Source of the DNA: Enterobacter cloacae complex sp. R_G8 | Lineage (GTDB): Bacteria; Pseudomonadota; Gammaproteobacteria; Enterobacterales; Enterobacteriaceae | Direction of reading: 5' to 3' | Length of the DNA: 64,000 nt | Assembly: GCF_024599795.1 (NCBI RefSeq) | Contig: NZ_CP102246.1 | Span: 4,278,001 to 4,342,000 of the forward strand | Shown here: positions 56,171-64,000 of the stretch, in pieces | How the letters are laid out: each line of letters opens with the position of its first letter | How positions within the stretch are numbered: position 1 is the first letter of the stretch | The notes under the pieces: generated by a model | The model's input: only the letters and a program-made list of their open reading frames with translations | The model's database searches: none | Told to the model about the DNA's origin: nothing | Translations under genes and position numbers: made by a program

Positions 56171-56303
56171 AATTGCCCCTTAAAAAAAGAAAAGAGTCCA
56201 TGGCCCTGTCAAGGTTATGGTTAAATCTTTTAACATCTAAACGCAGAATAGCCTTCGCGGCAACCGCTTTTATCTGTGTTATCGGCGTATTACGCAAAAA
56301 AAA

Positions 56304-56324
56304 GCCCGGCTTTGGTGACCGGGC
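56304..56324 (-). terminator. ilvIH terminator
   Basis: GCCCGG / CCGGGC stem with a 9-base loop, followed on the minus strand by U8; 25 bases past ilvH. Confidence 0.85.
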
Positions 56325-56349
56325 AGAAAGAGGCGAACCTTATTGACAC

Positions 56350-56841
56350 CTAACGCATGATTTTCTCGCCGCGCGAAAGACCGACAACGCCCGATCGCGC
56401 AACCTCAACAATTTTTGCCACATCCCGGACAGACGCCAGGAAAGCATCCAGCTTGTCACTCGTTCCCGCCAGCTGAACCGTATAAAGAGAAGGCGTGACG
56501 TCAATGATCTGCCCACGGAAGATATCCGCATTGCGTTTAACTTCTTCACGCCCGTAGCCACTGGCCTGGATTTTCACCAGCATGACCTCACGTTCAACAT
56601 AAGCCCCCTGCCCGAGCTCGCTCACGCGCAGAACATCGACAAGCTTATGTAACTGTTTCTCGATCTGCTCAAGCACCTTGGCGTCACCGACGGTCTGGAT
56701 CGTCATGCGCGACAGCGTCGGATCCTCGGTGGGTGCCACGGTCAGGCTTTCGATGTTGTAGCCGCGTTGTGCAAAGAGTCCAATGACGCGTGACAGTGCA
56801 CCAGACTCGTTTTCCAGTAATACAGATAATATCCGGCGCAT
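56350..56841 (-). CDS. ilvH: Acetolactate synthase III small subunit
   Basis: Regulatory subunit that activates IlvI and confers valine feedback inhibition. It has 163 residues, as in E. coli. The N-terminal ACT domain ([20 protein letters not shown] at about 8-27, naming 20 residues) binds valine; the C-terminal domain follows from about residue 80. One base separates it from ilvI. Confidence 0.97.
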   Translation of the reverse strand: MRRILSVLLENESGALSRVIGLFAQRGYNIESLTVAPTEDPTLSRMTIQTVGDAKVLEQIEKQLHKLVDVLRVSELGQGAYVEREVMLVKIQASGYGREEVKRNADIFRGQIIDVTPSLYTVQLAGTSDKLDAFLASVRDVAKIVEVARSGVVGLSRGEKIMR

Positions 56842-56842
56842 A

Positions 56843-58567
56843 TCAGGTTCTCTCCGTTTTACTTAACCACATTTCATCCATGCCACCACCGCGAATATGC
56901 ATCGGATAAACGTGCTCTGAGCCATCAACAATGACATCCATGAAAACAAGGCGGTTGTTTTTAACGTGTTCAAGTGCTTCAGCAAGTTTCGCTTCAAGCT
57001 CTGCCGGCTCGGTCACCCTCATCCCGACATGACCATAGGCTTCGGCCAGACGAACAAAATCCGGCAGTGACTTCATGTAAGATTGAGAATGGCGACCAGA
57101 GTAGATCATATCCTGCCACTGCTTCACCATACCGAGATAACCGTTATTGAGGTTCAGAACCAGTACCGGCAGCTCATATTGCAACGCGGTGGAAAGCTCC
57201 TGGATATTCATCTGAATACTGCCATCACCCGTGACGCAGACGACGGTTTCATCCGGCAGCGCAAGCTTGACGCCCAGCGCGGCAGGCAATCCAAAGCCCA
57301 TCGTCCCCAGACCACCCGAGTTTATCCAGTGACGTGGTTTATCGAACGGATAATAGAGGGCGGCAAACATCTGATGCTGACCCACATCTGATGTGACATA
57401 CGCTTCACCTTTTGTCAGACGCCAGAGGGTTTCGATCACCGCCTGCGGCTTAATGTTCTCGCTTTGCGTATCGTATTTAAGGCACTGACGCGCACGCCAC
57501 TGCTCAATCTGCTGCCACCAGTCGCGGATCTCATCCAACGGTTGTGAAGGGGTTTCCTGCGCCAGCAACTCCAGCATTTGTTCCAGGACCTGTCGGGCGT
57601 CCCCAACAATCGGCACATCTGCTGGCACCGTTTTCGAGATAGAAGTCGGATCGATATCAATATGCAGCACGGTGGCGTTCGGGCAATATTTCGCCAGGTT
57701 GTTGGTCGTGCGATCGTCAAAGCGCACGCCGACGGCGAAGATCACATCAGAATGGTGCATCGTCATGTTGGCTTCATAGGTACCGTGCATCCCCAACATA
57801 CCCAAAGCCTGGCGATGCGTCGCCGGGAACGCCCCCAGTCCCATCAGTGAAGAGGCGACAGGGAGATTCAATTTTTCAATCAGCGCACGCAACTGCGTTT
57901 CACACGCAGAGTTAACTGCGCCGCCTCCCACATAGACTACCGGCTTTTTCGCGGACAGCAGCGTTTGCAACGCCCGCTTGATCTGGCCTTTATGTCCCTG
58001 AGTCGTTGGGTTATAGGAGCGCATGCTTACCGTTTCCGGCCAGACATACGGCAGTTTGTTTGCCGGGTTCAGTATATCCTTCGGCAGATCAACCACCACA
58101 GGACCTGGACGCCCACTCGCCGCCAGCCAGAACGCTTTTTTCAGTACGCCGGGAATGTCTTCAGTTTGCTTCACCAGGAAACTGTGCTTCACAACAGGAC
58201 GGGAAATCCCCACCATGTCGCACTCCTGAAACGCATCGTAGCCAATCAGGGATGTTGCGACCTGGCCGGAAAGAATGACCAGCGGAATGGAGTCCATATA
58301 TGCCGTCGCAATGCCGGTAATCGCGTTTGTGGCACCGGGACCCGAGGTGACCAATACCACCCCCACTTCACCCGTCGCACGCGCCAGCCCGTCAGCCATG
58401 TGCACCGCCGCCTGTTCGTGGCGCACCAAAACATGGTCAATGCCGCCAACCGTATGGAGCGCATCATAAATATCGAGAACGGCGCCTCCTGGATAGCCGA
58501 ACACTTGTTTCACGCCCTGATCGATTAGCGATCGGACGACCATTTCCGCGCCAGACAACATCTCCAT
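56843..58567 (-). CDS. ilvI: Acetolactate synthase III large subunit
   Basis: Thiamine-diphosphate enzyme making acetolactate (valine, leucine) or acetohydroxybutyrate (isoleucine). It has 574 residues, as in E. coli. The catalytic Glu is in [13 protein letters not shown] (about 48-50), the thiamine motif is [15 protein letters not shown] ... LNNGYLGMV near 430-465. In E. coli the last motif reads LNNRYLGMV as I recall; this position varies in the family. GGAGG lies 6 bases before the ATG. E. coli ilvIH is activated by Lrp from a long upstream region; leuO lies in that direction. Confidence 0.97.
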   Translation of the reverse strand: MEMLSGAEMVVRSLIDQGVKQVFGYPGGAVLDIYDALHTVGGIDHVLVRHEQAAVHMADGLARATGEVGVVLVTSGPGATNAITGIATAYMDSIPLVILSGQVATSLIGYDAFQECDMVGISRPVVKHSFLVKQTEDIPGVLKKAFWLAASGRPGPVVVDLPKDILNPANKLPYVWPETVSMRSYNPTTQGHKGQIKRALQTLLSAKKPVVYVGGGAVNSACETQLRALIEKLNLPVASSLMGLGAFPATHRQALGMLGMHGTYEANMTMHHSDVIFAVGVRFDDRTTNNLAKYCPNATVLHIDIDPTSISKTVPADVPIVGDARQVLEQMLELLAQETPSQPLDEIRDWWQQIEQWRARQCLKYDTQSENIKPQAVIETLWRLTKGEAYVTSDVGQHQMFAALYYPFDKPRHWINSGGLGTMGFGLPAALGVKLALPDETVVCVTGDGSIQMNIQELSTALQYELPVLVLNLNNGYLGMVKQWQDMIYSGRHSQSYMKSLPDFVRLAEAYGHVGMRVTEPAELEAKLAEALEHVKNNRLVFMDVIVDGSEHVYPMHIRGGGMDEMWLSKTERT

Positions 58568-58946
58568 GCTTTGCCTCCAGGCATTTTGTTATAGACGGAC
58601 TGCAGAATTCATTTCCACACCGTCTTACGATCGTGATGAACCAATCTTATATTTTGCAGAGTGATCGTTACCTTAACCGCTCGTTATGAGGCAGGCAATT
58701 AGCAAACCAGGCGAGATAAACGGTGCATAAAGCAGAAAAGACAGGCTTCAGGAGAGGATATGGTTAATTCCTCTGTGATTCGTTGATGAGGTGATAAATC
58801 ATCGTTGAAAAGCGCGACGTTTCAGGAAATCATCTATTTTTGCGAGCCTGGCAACAGCCAGAAAAAATAACAACAGCACAAAACACCGGAAAAATAAAAA
58901 CACACAGGATAAACCACACACCAGGATGCGATTTACCCTGACGCGC
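58568..58946. other. ilvI upstream region
   Basis: 379-bp AT-rich gap between leuO (end) and ilvI (start). It must contain the ilvIH promoter and, by analogy with E. coli, several Lrp sites, which are too degenerate to place by eye. A 72-codon minus-strand frame running from here into leuO is not a believable gene. Confidence 0.6.
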
Positions 58947-59891
58947 TTATCGGCGACAAATGCTAATAAGCAGCTCTTCCATCCACTGATGGCCTTTATC
59001 CCGGCCTGCTGCTTCATGCCAGGAAAGATAACAGGTACGACTATTGAGCTTGAGTGGCAACGGCAGAATTTGCAGATTTAACTGTTCAGAAAACTCCTCT
59101 GCCAGCCAACGCGGTGCAATCGCCACCAGGTGGGTTTGAGAAACCACGTTTAATACGCTGACCATTGCCATTCCCTGATAAGCCACGCTCGCCTGCTTAT
59201 CCGCAGTGTCATACCACGGCAAACTAAATGAGGCATATCGGTCGAGGGCAACCACGGCGTGCTGCTCGTTATAAACATCACTTTCACGCAGTGGCGTATT
59301 CATTCGCGGATGCGTTTTACTGGCAACCAGTACCATTTCATCTTTAAACAGAGGTACGCAGGAAAATTCCGGCCGACGAAATTCTTCGTATCCCAGAACA
59401 AACTCAATTTCCTGATACCGAAGCTGATGCTCCGTGTTCTGATTAAGCGATGATTTAAATACCAGGTGAATATTTGGCGCTATTTCTTCCACTTTATTGT
59501 ATATAACCGATGTCAAATAATTGTCTAACGGACTGCATACACAAAGATGGAAAACACGCTCACTGCTTAAGGGCTCAAAACCCGATCCCGGCAGCTCGTT
59601 CTGCACCAACTGCAGCGCCTGGCGGATGGAGCCAAACAGTTGAAATGCACGCGCCGTGGGTTGAATCCCCCTGCCGTAACGAACAAACAATTCGTCGTTA
59701 AACATCAGCTTAAGCCGGGATACCGCATTGCTGACGGCAGGCTGAGACATCCCCAGAGACTGCGCTGCTCGCGTGATATTCTGTTCCTGCATCACCGCGT
59801 CAAAGACGGTCAACAGATTGAGATCAACGGTGCGTAGCTGAGGTTTGACCCCATTATAAACCTGAGGTTGATTAATATTATTTTCTGGCAT
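58947..59891 (-). CDS. leuO: LysR-type regulator LeuO
   Basis: Global LysR-family regulator that counters H-NS silencing. It has 314 residues, as in E. coli. The winged helix lies at about 25-85 ([20 protein letters not shown] and [14 protein letters not shown] parts) and the effector domain after about 110. The first ~20 residues differ from E. coli. The start at 59891 (MPENN) has GGAG 6 bases upstream; GTG at 59909 is an alternative. It lies between ilvIH and leuLABC, the classic arrangement for the ilvIH-leuO-leu promoter relay. Confidence 0.95.
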   Translation of the reverse strand: MPENNINQPQVYNGVKPQLRTVDLNLLTVFDAVMQEQNITRAAQSLGMSQPAVSNAVSRLKLMFNDELFVRYGRGIQPTARAFQLFGSIRQALQLVQNELPGSGFEPLSSERVFHLCVCSPLDNYLTSVIYNKVEEIAPNIHLVFKSSLNQNTEHQLRYQEIEFVLGYEEFRRPEFSCVPLFKDEMVLVASKTHPRMNTPLRESDVYNEQHAVVALDRYASFSLPWYDTADKQASVAYQGMAMVSVLNVVSQTHLVAIAPRWLAEEFSEQLNLQILPLPLKLNSRTCYLSWHEAAGRDKGHQWMEELLISICRR

Positions 59892-60090
59892 TCCTGGCTC
59901 CACTGTCACGCTAAACTCCCTTTGCCAATTTACTGTAATAAACTCGAAAAATATGATTTACCATGCAGATACAACCAGCGAAAGAGAATTATTTAAAATT
60001 CGGAAAATATAAAGAACACCGCTTCAAAAGAGTGACATTACACATCTTATTGATGACGAGGTGAAATTGAGTATGAATGATAACAATGAC

Positions 60091-60115
60091 ATTATGGTTT
60101 GCATGAAACCATAAT
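60091..60115. promoter_or_regulatory. 25-bp palindrome, possible regulator site
   Basis: Perfect arms ATTATGGTTT and AAACCATAAT around GCATG. Length and spacing suit a dimeric DNA-binding protein (a LysR-type protein such as LeuO is one candidate). Too AT-rich and without a T-tract to be a terminator for any known transcript. Confidence 0.5.
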
Positions 60116-60466
60116 TAAGACAAATACTCAATCACCCTTCAGTTAATGATAACTTTAGTATTATTAAACTATTCACCTGATCGCACAGCAAACAATTAAC
60201 AAAGTCGTATCAATGCTCACGTCTTATTTGCTACAAAACCATTCACCGCAATTATAAATTAATGAATTTAAACTGCTTTTCTCGCCCACCCCATCCATTA
60301 CAGACCTATGTTGAATTGATACTAATTATATTTAAATCGTTCCAAAGATGAATCTCCAGTCCAAAAATAGACTTTTCGAAAGGCATAAAAGATAAAAACC
60401 AGCACAATTAGCTAATACAAACTCACCACGACTTTCTCCGTTCGGGCTCGTTTTTCTCTTCAGGGG

Positions 60467-60495
60467 TTGACATCAACCACCATATCCAGTACCAC
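60467..60495 (+). promoter_or_regulatory. Leucine operon promoter
   Basis: -35 TTGACA (60467-60472), 17-base spacer and a weak -10 TACCAC (60490-60495), 33 bases before leuL; position and -35 match the E. coli leu promoter as recalled. Confidence 0.65.
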
Positions 60496-60528
60496 TAAAA
60501 GCATATTGAATTTAACGGAGCACGATTC

Positions 60529-60615
60529 ATGATTCGCACCATTCGTTTCACCGGTCTACTACTACTAAACGCATCCTCTGTGCGCGGTAGACTGGCGGGC
60601 GAAATTCAGCGTTGA
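60529..60615 (+). CDS. leuL: leu operon leader peptide
   Basis: 28-residue leader peptide containing four consecutive leucines (residues 10-13, in TGLLLLNASS), all coded by the rare codon CUA. Ribosome stalling there when leucyl-tRNA is scarce prevents the downstream terminator from forming. Same length as E. coli LeuL, with the same GLLLLNASS core; AACGGAG lies about 9 bases upstream. Confidence 0.95.
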   Translation: MIRTIRFTGLLLLNASSVRGRLAGEIQR

Positions 60616-60635
60616 ATCGTCACCAGTAAGACTAG

Positions 60636-60664
60636 AAACCCGCGCCATTGCGCGGGTTTTTTTA
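60636..60664 (+). terminator. leu attenuator terminator
   Basis: Perfect 10-bp stem AAACCCGCGC / GCGCGGGTTT with a 4-base loop, running into seven or more T, 20 bases after leuL and 42 bases before leuA. Confidence 0.95.
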
Positions 60665-60706
60665 TGCTCGTAGCAAGGCGCCCTAAGACTGACAAGGACC
60701 TAACCC

Positions 60707-63369
<2,663 letters not shown>

Positions 63370-63371
63370 TC

Positions 63372-64000
63372 ATGGCGAAGACGTTATATGAAAAATTGTT
63401 TGATGCGCACGTTGTCTACGAGGCACCAAACGAAACCCCACTGCTGTATATCGACAGGCATCTGGTACATGAAGTGACCTCTCCACAGGCATTTGACGGC
63501 CTGCGTGCGCACAAACGCCCGGTACGTCAGCCGGGTAAAACCTTCGCGACAATGGATCACAACGTTTCCACTCAGACCAAAGATATCAATGCGTCGGGTG
63601 AAATGGCGCGTATTCAGATGCAGGAGTTGATTAAGAACTGTAACGAGTTTGGCGTTGAGCTCTACGATTTGAACCATCCGTATCAGGGTATCGTTCACGT
63701 CATGGGGCCAGAGCAGGGTATTACCCTGCCCGGCATGACCATCGTCTGCGGTGACTCCCATACCGCCACACACGGTGCATTCGGTGCCCTGGCGTTCGGT
63801 ATTGGCACCTCTGAAGTTGAGCATGTTCTGGCTACGCAGACCCTGAAACAGGGCCGAGCCAAAACCATGAAGATTGAAGTGAAAGGCAAAGCCGCACCAG
63901 GGATCACCGCGAAAGACATCGTGCTGGCCATCATTGGTAAAACGGGCAGCGCCGGCGGTACGGGGCACGTTGTTGAATTCTGCGGTGAGGCTATTCAGGC
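63372..64000 (+). CDS. leuC: Isopropylmalate isomerase large subunit, 3' end missing
   Basis: Large, iron-sulfur subunit of isopropylmalate isomerase (with LeuD), second step of leucine synthesis. The first 209 of about 466 residues are present; the frame is open to the window edge. Aconitase-family features visible: DHNVST at about 62, [15 protein letters not shown] near 126-140 and the [15 protein letters not shown] helix. The Fe-S cysteines of this family lie mostly further downstream, beyond the window. Confidence 0.97.
   Translation, partial: MAKTLYEKLFDAHVVYEAPNETPLLYIDRHLVHEVTSPQAFDGLRAHKRPVRQPGKTFATMDHNVSTQTKDINASGEMARIQMQELIKNCNEFGVELYDLNHPYQGIVHVMGPEQGITLPGMTIVCGDSHTATHGAFGALAFGIGTSEVEHVLATQTLKQGRAKTMKIEVKGKAAPGITAKDIVLAIIGKTGSAGGTGHVVEFCGEAIQ

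Larger units (their letters stand above)
59892..60528. other. AT-rich leuO-leuL divergent regulatory region
   Basis: 637 bp, markedly AT-rich from about 59,930 to 60,420, the kind of DNA bound by H-NS. It holds a perfect 10-bp-arm palindrome (60091-60115), the leu promoter (60467-60495) and, by position, the leuO promoter. No gene is seen. Confidence 0.7.

Noticed and set aside
56180..56236. 18-codon minus-strand ORF (MLKDLTITLTGPW...) just before cra
   Set aside because: E. coli has an annotated fruR leader peptide, but this frame lacks a ribosome site and does not resemble the one I recall.
58799..59017. 72-codon minus-strand ORF overlapping the end of leuO
   Set aside because: Starts inside leuO in another frame and runs into AT-rich gap DNA; low-complexity Phe/Leu tail.

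Overview
The window is a stretch of enterobacterial chromosome, most like Enterobacter or a close relative. Almost every protein aligns over its full length with the matching Escherichia coli protein, and gene order follows the E. coli gcd-to-leu region (about minutes 2-3). AmpD, the extra sugar-transporter/GH43 pair and the DUF3300/DUF2950 pair point to the Enterobacter/Klebsiella side of the family. Assignments rest on recalled family sequences and visible motifs; no database was searched.

Layout. 1-9.4 kb: gcd (5' end cut off by the window), copper oxidase cueO with its CueR operator, yacC, spermidine genes speE-speD, yacL and aconitase acnB. 9.4-12.7 kb: an unexplained intergenic stretch with hairpins and two doubtful small ORFs, then a yacH-like DUF3300 gene and a DUF2950 gene. 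12.7-20 kb: the pyruvate dehydrogenase operon pdhR-aceE-aceF-lpd on the minus strand with a PdhR operator. 20.3-24.2 kb: aroP, then a GPH symporter/GH43 glycosidase pair that is absent at this place in E. coli K-12. 24.2-26.6 kb: ampD-ampE and nadC. 26.8-29.8 kb: type IV pilus genes ppdD-hofB-hofC. 29.8-32.7 kb: guaC, then coaE-zapD-yacG. 32.7-54.6 kb (minus strand): mutT, secA, secM, lpxC and the complete dcw division/wall cluster, read from mraZ through ftsZ. 55-58.6 kb: cra and ilvIH. 58.9-64 kb: leuO, an AT-rich regulatory stretch, and leuL-leuA-leuB-leuC (leuC runs off the end).

How the genes work together. The dcw block makes peptidoglycan precursors (MurE, MurF, MraY, MurD, MurG, MurC, DdlB), builds the septum (FtsI, FtsW, FtsL, FtsQ, FtsA, FtsZ) and adds lipid A commitment (LpxC) and protein export (SecM/SecA). 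Many of its genes overlap by 1-14 bases, which suggests translational coupling. AmpD recycles wall fragments and so sets AmpC beta-lactamase induction. The pyruvate dehydrogenase operon and acnB feed the TCA cycle. ilvIH, leuO and leuABC make branched-chain amino acids, with leuO lying between the two operons.

No defence system, CRISPR array, complete insertion sequence, rRNA or tRNA was seen. The least explained parts are the acnB-yacH gap, the DUF3300/DUF2950 pair, a 25-bp palindrome upstream of leuL, a paired inverted repeat around the cueO-yacL block, and what looks like a one-base shift at the end of ampD.
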